Made by a program: the position numbers and the translations under genes
Notes under the pieces: generated by a model
What the model was told of the DNA's origin: nothing
Seen by the model: the letters and a program-made list of their open reading frames with translations, nothing else
Database searches by the model: none
Shown: positions 1-11,505 of the stretch, in pieces
How the letters are laid out: the number at the start of each line of letters is the position of its first letter
Position numbering within the stretch: the stretch's first letter is position 1
Source of the DNA: Camelus bactrianus
Taxonomy: Eukaryota; Chordata; Mammalia; Artiodactyla; Camelidae
NCBI RefSeq assembly: GCF_048773025.1
Contig: NC_133556.1
Location: 5,797,001 to 5,861,000, forward strand
Direction of reading: 5' to 3'
Length of the DNA: 64,000 nucleotides

Positions 1-203
1 AGCGGGCTCTGAGATAGCATCTCCAGGACAGAAGCTGGGCCCTTTCCCTCGGGGGGGCCTCCAGTGGTCCGAGGCTGACAGCCAGCTGGAGAGAGCTGAG
101 GAGGAAAAGACCCCGTGGCCTCTCCTGTCCTGGCCCTCTGCTGCCCTGCACAGGGACTCCCCTGCATGGACCTCACTCCTCAAAGTCTTCTCCTCCTTTG
201 CAG

Positions 204-464
204 GACCTTACTCTCTGAGATTCCTCTACACGGGACTGTCCAGGCCCAGCAAAGGCTTCCCAAGCTTCCAGGCCACCGCCTACCTCAATGACCAGCCCTT
301 CTTCCACTACGACAGTGAAGGCAGGAAGGCCGAGCCCCTGGGCCCGTGGAGCCAGGTGGAAGGGATGGAGGACTGGGAGAAGGAGAGTGAACTTCAGAAG
401 GCCAGGGAGGACATCTTCATGGTGACCCTGAAAGACATCATGGACCATTACAAGGACGGAGAAG
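204..464 (+). CDS. AZGP1: AZGP1-like exon 2 (alpha1 domain)
   Basis: The acceptor ttgcag ends at 203 and the donor gaag|gtcagt is at 465. The 261-nt exon begins with two bases completing a codon from exon 1 and ends one base into a glycine codon. It encodes [12 protein letters not shown], then QVEGMEDW and [13 protein letters not shown]. The end joins exon 3 as [12 protein letters not shown], which parallels human NGSHVLQGRFGC. Confidence 0.93.
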
Positions 465-3400
465 GTCAGTGGACCACGGACTGGGGTGGAGGGTCTTAGC
501 TCAAGGGGCAACCCCACTGTTGTGAGCAGGATGTCCACAGGACGGAAGTAACTCCTGCCCCAGAGGAGGATGGGGAAGCACAGGCGGAAATGCACAGGCG
601 TTTCTGCATCACCCCCTCGACCCCACATCACATCTGCCTTCCTGCTCCCCCATCCTCACTCCCAGGAAGTGATGGCAGAGTCAGCGCTAAGCCAGGCACA
701 TCTGACCCCTCAGCTCCACACCCCAACCTGTCTGAGGCTGATCTCACTCTAAGTGTCAGACTCACCCCTGCCTGGGGATGGGGGGTGGAGAGCGAGATAA
801 CCTTGGGGTCAGTCTGTCCTGGGTTCACGGTGGCTCCACCAGTCACGAGCTATTTGACAATGAATGCATTTCTTAGTTATCTGTTTTGAATCTGTAAAAA
901 TTGGAGCCTTGAGACCTGCCTCCAAGAGAATCGGTCAAACTTACCTACATAAATTCCATAAAGGTTGGCACATAGTCTGTCTGGATCTCCCCTAGGGCTC
1001 CAGTAAGACTTATTCAAATGAAATCTACTGAGCGATTGAGCGGGAGGAGCTGGCATAAACCAGGGCCCACATGAGGAGCTCAGTAAGGCCTGCATTCAAG
1101 ACCTCAGACTCTTAGAGTTACGGGGGACCACAGAGACCCTCCTGATGATAACGAGCAGACTCGGGGGGGGGGGGTCATCTGGGCTCATGGTGTGAGGGGC
1201 CAGCACAGAGCTGGGCAGTCTCCCAGCCCAGCACCTTCTCCTGAACCACACTGCCCCTACCATAGGGTTGGTTTCTGAGGACAAAAATGCCCAAGAAGCT
1301 ATGTGGTATCTGAAAGTTTCCCCCAAGAGGCAAGAGTTCTGCAGAAATGAGAAGGATGTGGGTGGGTGGGAAAATGGCCTGGGCTGTGTCCAAAGTAAGA
1401 AAGAATACCGCACAGATGCCCGCAAGGACGCTGGGAGACATTCCAACTGGCTGGAATAGAAATGTGGAAGTGAGTAATTACAAGGAAGGAGAATGAAGAG
1501 AGGAGCACAGGGTGTTGGAAGATAACAGTCGTTAACATTTATTGAGCACTTACTATGTGCCAGGCACAGGGATCAACACGCGCAGCGCTCACAATAACCC
1601 TCTAACAGTTCCAGCGCCACTACCATTTCAGTGGTGAGAAAATTGAAGCCCGGAGAGGTCAGTGGCTCAAATTCATGCAACAAGCCCAGTGGGGCGGAGC
1701 GATCTGGGATTGGAGCCCAGGCAGCTGGAGACAAGAGCCCAGGCTGACAGCACTTGTCAGCCTCGGGGAAACACCTACTTTCATAATCAGAATAAAAGGC
1801 TGTGTTCCCTTTCCCTAAGGAGGCCAGCTTCTGAGAGTTGTTGCCAGTAGGGAAGGGAGGTGGGGCTTGAGAGATTTGTCTTAAAGATTTCAAACATGGG
1901 GAAAGAGGGGAGAAGTGAGCAAAGTATGTTTACTCAAGCGGTGCCATCAACTCCACCTAGAACTGAGAAAAAAAGGAGAGATTTTGTAATCTCTATAACG
2001 CAACAAATAATTTCTGTTGAACATGGACACACACTTCAGTGTAGCCACGTCAGGTTCCTGAACGCACAGTATATTCAGACAAAGATTGTTAAATGAGACA
2101 ACGCAGAGCAGCCAAAAAATCTATCTGAAGGATGTAGCTCTCTGAGATTCTCTGGCTGGGAAAAATATATCTCATCTCAGACTGGCCGAGAACACCAAAC
2201 CAAACCCGGCCTCCCCCTCTCTATCTGCTGCGCGTCTGACTCATAACCCATTTGCCACAAGAAAGGGATCGCACGCTTAGATTTCAAAACCCTTTCTTCC
2301 CGCTGGGCTGCAAACTGCGGAGTAAGTGTCAGAGTGCTTGAGACAGAGTTGATGCCGGGCTGGCTGACTTCCGGGGGCGGGGGGAGGATGCAGGGTCTCA
2401 CACCTTCCAGGGAATGTTTGGCTGTGAGCTCCGGAGAAACAAAAGCAGTGGAGCGTTCTGGAGGTACGCCTACGACGGTCAGGACTTCATCGAGTTCAAC
2501 AAAGAAATCCCAGCCTGGGTCGCTCTGGACCCAGCAGCGCTGAACACCAAGCAGAAGTGGGAGGCAGAAGAAGTGTACGTGCAGCGGGCCAAGGCCTACC
2601 TGGAGGAGGAGTGCCCAGGGATGCTGCGGAGGTACCTGAAATACAGCAGGACCCACCTGGACCGACAAGGTACCCACTGCTTCCTACGTCCGGCTCTCCC
2701 CACCTCCCCCTTCCCTCACTCAGCTGAGAAAGACCAAGGTGATCTCAGGCTGGGAGCTCAGGGAACATCTCAGGCAAATCCTCTGGTCATTCCTCTCCGC
2801 GATGGTGCTTCCCGGCTTGGTGGAGAGGAGGCAGGTGTGCAAAACGTCTGCCCCAGAAGGATGAAAACAGGTGTGGATCGGTGTGAGCAGGATTGATTGT
2901 CACAAGCTGAGACTTTGGTCTGGGAAGTAATGAGGAAGAGGGTCAAGTGGCAGGGAGCAGGGACGGGTCTGATGGATGGAGAACGCGGGGGACTGAGGAC
3001 TGACTGGGGGAGATGGCGCCACAGAGCTCATTCAGAGGTTTGGGGGAAAAAAAACAGAAAATGTTTGGCACGTTCACAATTTCTTGACATCAGAAGTTAA
3101 TACGGGGTAGCAGGGAGGGTGTAGCTCAGTGGTAGAGCATATGCTTAGCATGCACAAGGTCCTAGGTTCAATCCCCAGTTCTTCCATTTAAAAAAAAATC
3201 AGTACATGCTGGAAAGGGGGCAAGGAAGAGAGCAGCCACAGACGCTCCGTGCTCCAATGGGTGAGCATCGTGAGAAGCCTCAGCCTTCCTGGAGCCTCAC
3301 AAGGCTTCCCCAAGGAGGCAGATACAGCGCTTAGAGCTCCGCTCACCACTGCAGCCGGGGAGGGGACGCCGTGGCCAGGGAGACGTTGGGCCCTCGGTAT

Positions 3401-3747
3401 CCACGCCCTGTCCCTCCGCAGAATCCCCCTCTATGTCAGTCACCAGCCACGTGGCCCCAGGAAAAACCAGGACACTCAAGTGCCTGGCCTATGACTTCTA
3501 CCCCCGAGGAATCCGTCTACACTGGACTCAGCCCGGCAACGTGCAGGAGACCGAGTCAGGGGGAGACGTTCTTCCCAACGGAAATGGCTCTTACCAGTCC
3601 TGGGTGGTGGTGGGAGTCCCCGCTCAGGACAGAGCCCCCCACTCCTGCCACGTGGAACACAGCAGCCTGGCCCGGCCCCTCACCGTCCCGTGGGATGCAA
3701 GGCAGGAAGCCAGGGCTGAAGGCGACGTGGGCGCTCAGACCCAGTAG
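204..3747 (+). CDS. AZGP1: Zinc-alpha-2-glycoprotein-like gene, exons 2-4 (5' end outside window)
   Basis: Three exons (204-464, 2394-2669, 3422-3747), all with AG/GT borders and phase-1 junctions, encode about 287 residues of a soluble MHC class I-like protein. The family is secreted, linked to lipid mobilisation, and folds like class I without a membrane anchor. Exon 2 gives alpha1 (IYTGL-like [23 protein letters not shown], including the groove arginine of KAREDIF). Exon 3 gives alpha2 ([35 protein letters not shown]). Exon 4 gives the Ig-like alpha3 ([31 protein letters not shown]) and stops with no transmembrane segment. Domain cysteine pairs and N-glycosylation sequons NKS and NGS are visible. 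The frame is open throughout. The leader exon must lie upstream of base 1. It could be AZGP1 itself or an intact copy at the place of human AZGP1P1. Confidence 0.93.
1528..1740 (-). repeat. MIR SINE fragment in AZGP1-like intron 2
   Basis: The stretch contains the MIR hallmark tttattgagcacttactatg followed by tgccaggcac, then a downstream part reading like MIR (ggtgagaaaattgaagcccggag). It is an old mammal-wide SINE lying antisense within the intron between the alpha1 and alpha2 exons. Confidence 0.8.
2394..2669 (+). CDS. AZGP1: AZGP1-like exon 3 (alpha2 domain)
   Basis: The acceptor gatgcag ends at 2393 and the donor gacaag|gtaccc is at 2670. At 276 nt the exon has the usual class I alpha2 size. 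It encodes [13 protein letters not shown], a sequon [21 protein letters not shown] and the helix [20 protein letters not shown]. The two domain cysteines (GCEL and EEECP) are present. It joins exon 4 as DRQ|ESPS. Confidence 0.94.
3113..3200 (+). repeat. tRNA-Ala-derived SINE (camelid Vic-1 type)
   Basis: The copy opens gggagggtgtagctcagtgg (A box) and carries ggttcaatccccagt (B box) before a short A-rich tail. It sits in the intron between the alpha2 and alpha3 exons. The tRNA-like head is a SINE promoter and not a functional tRNA gene, since near-identical copies recur in this window. Confidence 0.9.
3422..3747 (+). CDS. AZGP1: AZGP1-like exon 4 (alpha3 domain, stop codon)
   Basis: The acceptor ctccgcag ends at 3421. 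The exon encodes the Ig-like domain ([20 protein letters not shown], then [14 protein letters not shown] and [18 protein letters not shown]) and stops at 3745-3747. Human ZAG, as I recall, ends a few residues after the VVPWE equivalent. Here the frame runs on for about 14 residues ([16 protein letters not shown]) before the stop. No hydrophobic membrane segment follows. Confidence 0.93.
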
Positions 3748-6700
3748 CCACCCCTTCTGCGGGTCGTGAGGGAGCTGAACTCTGGAATCCACCCTCGGCA
3801 TCCCCAGCCGGGCCCGGGGAAGCGCACAGGAGGTGGTGGTGGACTCAGAGACGGGAAGCTTGGGCGCCGGGCGCTGAGCGGACTCACTGCCAAACCACCT
3901 TGCAAAGCCCTGTTATCTAATCTGTAAAATCAAATCAACAATCATCCCCTTGCTGAGCACGTGCATATAAAAAGGTATTTTTAAACTGCAAATTCTGTAG
4001 AAATGTGGGAGTTTATCATGCATCATGCCCCCCCCCCTTTTTTTAATTGCCAAGGAACATTTTACTTTAATTTTGTATTAACATTAGAACAAGGTATTGG
4101 ATTCATCTGAAATTCTTGGTGTCCACTCCAGGCAGTGTTTACTGGGCATCTCATCTGTGGCATCCACCCTAGCATGGCCCGGGCCACCGGGTCCCCTGGG
4201 CAGTGTTCGGGTGCCCACTGCTGGTGTCCCCTCTGGCCATGAAGCCGTAGGACTCTGCATTCTCTTTATTCAAACCCAAGCCTCTTCTGCACCTCAGTTT
4301 CCCTGACACGCGCTCGGTCCCTGTGAGACGCTGCCCTCCACACCAGCTCCCTGGCCGGCCCTACACCACGCTGGCCTTGGAACAGCACACCAGGGCTTAT
4401 CTGAGAGGTTTCTTTCCCTCAGGACACTCTTCCAGGAAGCAGGAACCAGCCCTGATGTTCCTGGAGACCCTCCAAATTCAGCTGAGTGTGTTTTTTAACT
4501 GTCACCCACCCCCATCCAGCAGTTTAAGCCCCAAAGACAGAGCAAAACATTCATACCTTATCTTTTTATTAAGACTCGCCTGCCTAGGGCTGTTTTTCCC
4601 TCCCTGCATAAGACCTTCCTTCACATCTCAGCCTCCGCCTCCCACTCCCAACTACCCCAAAGGCAGCCTGCCAAGCTGAACTCCTTAGAAAAGTCATTCC
4701 CTGCCTGCAGAATTCTCTGTTTCTTAAGATCCTAAATTTGAAGGCTATACTTTTTTTTTTTTAATACTTTAATCCAGTTTGAAAATCAAAGCCAAGAAAT
4801 AGCTTCCTTAGTCTACGTGCTAGCATGTTTTCCTCCTCTGGGACAAAACAAAAGTCCTGTCTGACCCACAGGAGGTACTAAGAAGAAAATTCAAATAGCC
4901 AAGATGGGAAAGTACAGCAATTGATACCTCAAAATATTCTGAGACAGTGAACAAGTCAAGAATAACATGACAGGGGAAAATTTTCAGATCAGTGAGGAAA
5001 CCCAGAGTCAGGCGAGCAGGTGAGAGCTGAGGCAGATTGGAATGTGAGATCCGCCCCACCCTGCAACAGGAGAGATGGGGTGGGGGTGAGCAGCTGGGAG
5101 GAAACCTCAGAAGACCTGAGTCCTAGCCAGGTGTGGGGACAAGGACAGGGCTCAGAGCCACTCAGACTCCCAGAGGAACTTCCTGGAGGGATTCAGATTT
5201 CAGAGGACGCCTAAGACAGCTTGCCAAGAAGAGGTAAAAAGAGCGTTCCTGACCACTCAGGAGTGAGGCAGCTGAGATGTGACGGTCACAAGGTCTTGAC
5301 AAGGGAAGCAACCTGAGGGTGGGGCCGGGCCGTGGGCATTGACTGGTCACACCTGGGAGGATGAAGGGGTCCAGAGAACCAACGTGGGTCCCTCCGTGGT
5401 CCCCTCCTGCCCACCCAACCAAGAACCACCAACAGATTCTCGTGCAGGCAGGACCAACTTCAAGTGCAGCTTGAGGATTCCCACCACAGGAGGGGATCGC
5501 TGCCACAAGTTGTCTCCTCAGCAATTCCTCTGCCCCTCAGTACTACCTTCTCTCTCTGGAGGATTCCTCTGGGGACAGTCCACCAGCCAGACTGGAGGGG
5601 TGGGGTGCTCTGAAACAGGCAAGAGACACCAGCTGGACAGAGGACTTACATTCGTTGCTGAAGCCCTCTGCAGTCTGAACGCTGCTTTTCCGCCCTTGTT
5701 TCCCACTAGAACTTGCTCTTCCAGCCAAACAGACGTTATTATCTGTCGTCAAACCTGTTTAGCATTTTCTCTCTGTTTCCTTGGCTCATTTACTGGTCCA
5801 TTCAAGAACATATACTGAGTATCTATTTTCTGCTTGGTCCCCTAAGAAGCACTGGAGACCCAGCAGAACAAGGTGGGTACAGCCCGTCCCTGCATGGAGG
5901 TTACCCCAAGTCTGCTTACTGAAACAGTACCCACTGTCAAGGTCCAGCTCAAATCTCACCTCCTCCCGCAACCACTGCGACAATTACCAATTCCAACATG
6001 CATTGTCTTCATGCTGAGATTTCTTTCAGATAGAAATATCAGGGGAGATTTCAAGAAAGACATCTGAGTGAAGCCACTGTCCACACCATTGAAGGATGTC
6101 GCAAGCCATCCCAGACCAGCCGTCACCGATTCTCTTTTTTTGTTCCTTCCCAAGTGAAAAGAAAGAGAAACAAAAGTGAAGAAATAAAAGATGGGGATAG
6201 CTGGGGGAAGAGCATTTGGGGCAGAGGGCACAGCAAATGCCAAGTCCCCGGGGCAGAAGCCGTCTCAGTGTTCGAAAGACAGAATATAGACCAGTGGGGC
6301 TGGAGTATCAATGAGCCAGAGTCACAAGAGATGTTGAAAAGGCAGGTAGAAGCCAGACCACATACCGCTTGGGAAGGAATTTCTGTTGTAAATGGCAGCT
6401 TCTGGTGGGTTTTAACCAAGATGGCAATATCATTTAGTTTAAGTTTTTTAAAACGTCCCTCTTGCTGCTATGTGAACTGACCCCGGTGATGCAAGGGTGG
6501 CATCATGGAAACTAATCCAAGCTCTGGGAGGGGCTCGGACCAGAATGGCAGCAGTGCAGAAGGTAGTCAGCAGCCAGGTGAGGAAATATTCTGGAGTTCA
6601 AGTCTACAGGACTTGCTGAGAAAAGGGTCTGATGAGTACCGCGCTTGCTGATGGGTTGGATATGAGCTGTGGAGACAAGGCATGACTCAAGTTTGCATCC

Positions 6701-8399
6701 CAGGGTTTTTATCTGAGTCACTTCCTGCAGCTCCCTCCTCTGTAGGCTGTCACGCTGCACACAGACCTCCTCCCTCAGCCTCCTTTGATGGAAGCTCGGT
6801 CCTGCCCTGTGGCACAAACAATGCTGTGTGTTCACGGAACCAATCCACAGTCCTCCTGGACACACAGGATGGCCGCACACCTTTATTTTGTTAAGCCTTT
6901 TGAGATGCAGAGGGGGTTTTGGTAACTCGGTTTGCCTTTCACTATTAATGCAGGGACCCTCCTCTATTTACCATTCCCACCCTCGCCTAAGATTTTCACT
7001 CCATTCCCATGGACTTGAGACCATCAATCTGCTGGAAGCTCCCAATTTTCTCTCTTCAGCCCTCACTTCTCTTCTGAACCAGATATTTAGACGTTCTCCC
7101 CAAGCTCTCCTCTTCCCTACCCACCAAGCCCGATCCATCACCAGGTCGGTGGGTCCTATTTCCACAGTATGTCCCTCCTCAACCACAGCCACCACCCAGT
7201 CCTCGGTGACTGGGGGTCCACGTGGCTTCAGAGACTGGGACATTCTGAACCCTGGCCCTGTTATAAGGAAAAGCAACTCCCTGCTTCCCGCCTGAGGAAG
7301 AATTTTCAAGATGACCCACCCGGAATCGTACTTCCGGTGCCCCTAGTCACTGCTTGGGTTCCCAGAATAGCTCCTCCAAGAATCAGCCTCCAATCCAATC
7401 CATGCCATTTCCCTCTGCGCTCTTCCTCGCTCCTACAGCTCAGACCTCCGTCTTCTCTCCCTCTGTCCCGAGCTGCAAGCTAAGTTCCCAGTTCCGCCCC
7501 GCTTTTCGCATCCTCTCCTTCCCTGGTCTGACCCTGCCTGCAAACCCTCTGACAGGATCCTCCTCAACAGCCCCGTCTCCCAGGCAGGTCAGACACAGCT
7601 TCAGCACGGCCCTGGGCGCCCCCTCGTGGTCCAAACGCAAAGGTGCAGGCAGGCTGCGCTCACCCGGGCGAGGTCTCCCACTTGAGTGTCAGGAAATCCA
7701 CTGGCTCCCATGAATCTGGCGAAGCCAAGGTGGCTGGATTAAGATCCAGGACAGCAGGAGAGCTCCAGGAAGTGGAAATACCTTCTTCCTGGGAGATGAA
7801 TAACTGCTATCAATCATTCTTAAAGAGCTGGCAGAGAGAGGAAGGAACCCCAGGTGTCCCAAACTGAGGAGACCCAACTGAATTTTCCCAGAAGCCACCT
7901 TGTCAGAGGGCTGCCCTCGTCCCTGGCTGCCCTAGAGTGCAGAAGGGGGAGGACTCCGCCCCGCCCCGCCACAGGCAGCCTCACTGTATTTCATTTCCCT
8001 CTTCCCAGCATGGAGATGAAGTTCATCATAACTCGGAAGTGCACAGACAGCCTAAGGCTGCTGGGGTCTTCCTTTATGTAGTTATTGTCCCAGTTCATTC
8101 ACGCAGCCCCTTGGTGGTTTCTAGGAGATCAGCCTCTGCCCCACACACCACCTCCTAGTGGGTTCTCTTCCTGCCGGGCAAATGACTCCGGGTGAGCAGC
8201 CTCAGAGGCTGGGGTGGTGCACACTTACTACCTTTCTCTCTCTGTCTCCACCTGAGTTAGAAATCTCTACTCTGTGACTCTGCAACTTTGGGAGATCATC
8301 ACTCCCTTGAGAATCTGATGAAATGAGCTGGCCCCTGTGGCGGATGCTGTTGGTGCCTGCCTGTAACTTCTCAGCACCCACTGTTCTTGCACATAGACG
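3748..8399. other. Intergenic DNA after the AZGP1-like gene
   Basis: The first few hundred bases should be the 3' UTR; I see no canonical AATAAA close to the stop. The rest has no convincing exon. It holds a C/T homopolymer run near 4028-4045, an L2-like scrap near 5940-5980 (cagctcaaatctcacctcct), and stretches at about 6150-6310 and 6500-6720 that read like an ancient LINE-type repeat (gctgatgggttggatatgag). A CTCF-like motif lies at 7616-7629. Confidence 0.5.
7616..7629 (-). promoter_or_regulatory. CTCF-like site, reverse orientation
   Basis: The minus strand reads CCACGAGGGGGCGC, very close to the CTCF core, inside tggaccacgagggggcgccc. It lies between the AZGP1-like gene and the LTR-rich tract. 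Occupancy cannot be judged from sequence. Confidence 0.55.
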
Positions 8400-8793
8400 G
8401 GCTTTGTTTCCTGGGCCTGCGGGGCAGAACACCACACACTGGGCGGCGTGAACAACAGCAATTCACTTCTCCCAGTTCTGGAGGGAGAAGTCTGAGATCA
8501 GGAGTCTGCAGGATGGTATCTCCTGAGGCCTCGCCCCTTGGCTTGCAGAGGCTGCCTGCCCCGTGTCTTCCTGTAGTTGACCCTCTGTGCCTGCGCCGCC
8601 CTGCTGTCTGTGTCCACGTTTCCTCTTCTTGTAAAGACACCGCACGTATTGGATTAGAGCCCCCCTAATGGCCTCACTTTAACTCAAATCACCTCTTTAA
8701 AGGCCCTATCTAAATACAGTCACATGCCGAAGTCCTGGGAGTTAGGGCTTCAACAGATGAATTCGGGGAGAGGGAACAATTCAGCCCATCACA
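8400..8793 (-). mobile_element. MLT1-type MaLR (ERVL) LTR, antisense
   Basis: Read on the minus strand the copy starts TGTGATGGGCTGAATTG and keeps family signatures in order: an aattcatctgttgaagccct-like block, gaggtgatttgagttaaagt, and a tctggag / ctccagaactg-type end. It is an ancient solo LTR fossil shared by placental mammals, diverged but nearly full length. Confidence 0.8.
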
Positions 8794-10926
8794 AAGCCAT
8801 TGGATTGCGGACTCCTGCGACTCAGCCCCAGAGCACTGCTCTGGGCTGATGCTTATTTTACACAGTGCAAAACAGGAAAAAGCTTTTGGGTAAGAGTATA
8901 TCTTCTTAAGGATCTTGGGGAGTGGAGAATTAAGTCCTGAACATCTCTATTTTAATCTTGGGAATTAACCTATTTAAATATACTGATTACTGACAGTTAA
9001 ATTGATTGCTTTCATCTCATCTCTTTTCTATTTACTGTGCCTTCTTGTTACTTCAGATGTGCCACGTGTGAGGCAGCCAACTTAGAACACGATGGTCAGT
9101 GTGACAGGCCCGATCTTGCAAAGCTGTGTCCAGGGACCACTCCTTGATGCCATTTCTCTTTAGGAACCAGAATCAGTGGCTCCCCCAGCCCTCCTGGCTC
9201 CAGCTGTCAGGCATCTCCCATCTCCCATGTAGCCTAGCCTTCCTCTCCACCCCACTGGTTAAGAGAACCAAACGCAGCCAAGGTTGCCGCGGCCTGAGCA
9301 AGGATGGGGAGGCAAGAACTGGAGATGGTCAGTGCTCAGGTTTTTTCTGAAAGGTCTAAGAATCGAACAGCGGTAGACAGCGGGAACAAAGAGGTGACAC
9401 AGAAGCTGGGGAGGTTAGGAAGGTAACAGGGAGGCTGCATTCCTTCCTGCTGCCTGGGACCGCTCCACGTCCTGGGCTCCGAGACCGACATGGCCAAACT
9501 CAGAGCCACACCCAGGGTGCCCCTCCCAGCCATCACCTCCTGGCACCGCCCTTGCACCAACAACATCTCCGGGAGTAATTCTGCAGCCCCCAGCCCCACC
9601 CCCACCCCCGGCTCTCCAGCTGCCGGTCCTCCCTCCTCCGACTGAGGCTGCGCAGATGAAAGGGCAGGAGGCAAGCCCAAGTGGTGGCCAGAGCAGGGCC
9701 TGGGGGAGAGCTGGGGTTCAGGTGGGCTACAGGGGGAAGATTCCTTTCTCTGTGCACCTCTACCTGCAGACCAGCCCTTGCTCGGGCCTCCAGGTAAGTA
9801 ACACGGGAAGAGAGGAGCCAGGGGAGGGTGCCCAGGACGGCACAGGCCCCCACTAAGTTACCTCTCACTGCTTCTCCCACCTGTCACCCCCTGTGGCCAT
9901 CAGGCTTGCGAAATGCCCTACGTTAAGCCACATTACAGTTTTTCAACATTGACATATTTTTAAAATCTATCCCCGGGGTCTTTGCTGTGAGTACCCCAAC
10001 ACCACCCCACCTAATTTTGATTTTGCCTCTCCACCCCTACCCCCGCAGAGGGTCCCTCTCTCTGCTCTGTAAACTGGGCCAGAGCCTGGAAATCTTGCTT
10101 TATCAGCAGCCCTGGCTCCTTGGCAAGATTACACCCTTCTTGCCTGTACACACTCCATGTCCCCAGTGGGTCGTGGAGTATGCGGTTTGAGGCTCCCACG
10201 TGAGGGGAAGCCCTGGGTCTGTGGCTGGGATGGTGGAGGCTGAGTTCAGAGTGTGGGTGCTGGCCCACGTGGCTGGGAGCAGGGAGCCGGGCACTACATT
10301 CGGGGACCGCGGAGGGAGGAGTGGGAGGAGGAATGGAGGCTTGGCTGCATCTGTGCAGAGAACGCACTGGGGGACGCGGAGCTTTGGCAACGAGCGTTTC
10401 GTCTAAGCCACACGAAGCCTCCCAATCAGGACAAAACCGTGGTCTTTTGCGGACAACGGGACAAGGGAGAATGCTCAGAATGTAGACGACAAGCTCAGTC
10501 CAAACTGTTCCCGGGGTTCTGTTATTCTGTTTCTCTCCCTCCCTTCCTCTCCTCCGAATCCCCAAGCGCTGCAGCCAGCTCTGGGCACCTCAGATCTCAG
10601 CTCTGAGGGAACCCCGGCAGATACCAGGCATCTGACCAGGCATCTGACCGCGGGCTGGGCGGACGCAGCACGTTTCCTAGTGAGGGAGAAGATGGGAGCC
10701 GGAGCTGCTGGGATTCCCGCCACACATAAGATGTTAAATCCCAGGCCTCCTAGAAAGGTGTGACTAGGGAGGCAGGAGCCGGGGCTGCGGGAGGGTCCTG
10801 GAGGAGAAAGATGATAGAATTACCACAGTGGCCTTGACCGCCCTCGAGGGACCAGGGACCACAGGCATGAACGAGCGCTAGCCTCCCAGGCTCTTTCTTG
10901 TTTGTGGGGTTCCTTGTATGTGTTTC
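8794..10926. other. Intergenic DNA, no gene seen
   Basis: No exon or conserved domain was recognised. Pieces of note are a G/C-rich tract around 9540-9720 and a short tandem duplication of ccaggcatctga near 10624-10647. Open frames here are short or lie in GC-rich sequence and show no protein signature. Confidence 0.4.
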
Positions 10927-11416
10927 TGAGGCGGGAAGCCCCATGAAAAGACCCGCAGGGCCCCCAAGCACGGCCACTACTCTCGTGTCAGCACCATCCG
11001 GTTCCCTGGCCCAGAGGCTCCATCTCACTTTTTGACTCTGAAAAGGCTTACTTGCCTCTAAAACTCTATTGGTTCCCTGAGCTTATTTCTGATTGGTTAT
11101 TTTGTTTACTCCGGATTGGATAGTTCTCTCCTGCTTGGTCCATTCCCCTCACTCCTGATTGGGCTATTTCTACAAAGCTTGTTCCTGGTTGGTCAACTTG
11201 TTATATTTTATTTGCATACGATGTTGCAAAGTGTAAAACTGGCAGCCTATAAAGGCCTGTGTAAACCTACAGACAAGGTCCAGAGCTTGGAGTATTAACT
11301 CCTCTGGGCCTGCTAGTGTAACAAACCCGAGTTCTCCAACTCTTCCAGTGCAGCTGCTTGGTCTCTTAGATCCAGGTTGCTGTCACTACTGAGCTGTAAC
11401 ACATTTTTCTGCAACA
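10927..11416 (+). mobile_element. Solo LTR of a CCAAT-rich ERV1-like family (sense, inverted-pair member A)
   Basis: The element runs TGAGGCGGGAAGCC ... TTTCTGCAACA (TG...CA ends) and is flanked by a 4-bp direct repeat tttc on each side, as expected for class I ERVs. It has ATTGG (inverted CCAAT) boxes, a TATA box gcctataaagg with TATAAA at 11248-11253, and R/U5-like sequence up to the 3' end. No internal viral genes accompany it, so it is a fossil solo LTR. The same family recurs at 11506-12163 and 19984-20655. Confidence 0.8.
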
Positions 11417-11505
11417 TTTCAGATAAACAACAAGGTTTACAGAAAAAGTATTGGACTCCTTTAAGCTAGGTGTTCCTCCCTTCTTAGTCTCCCATTTCGC
11501 TGTCC

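Noticed and set aside
3113-3185. tRNA-Ala-like gene (also at 61011 and elsewhere)
   Set aside because: Seven similar copies with A-rich tails on both strands show this is the head of a SINE; the acceptor stem does not close.
8106-8118. Further CTCF-like motif (reverse)
   Set aside because: The core has a mismatch at a key position (CCACCAAGGGGC), weaker than the four sites reported.
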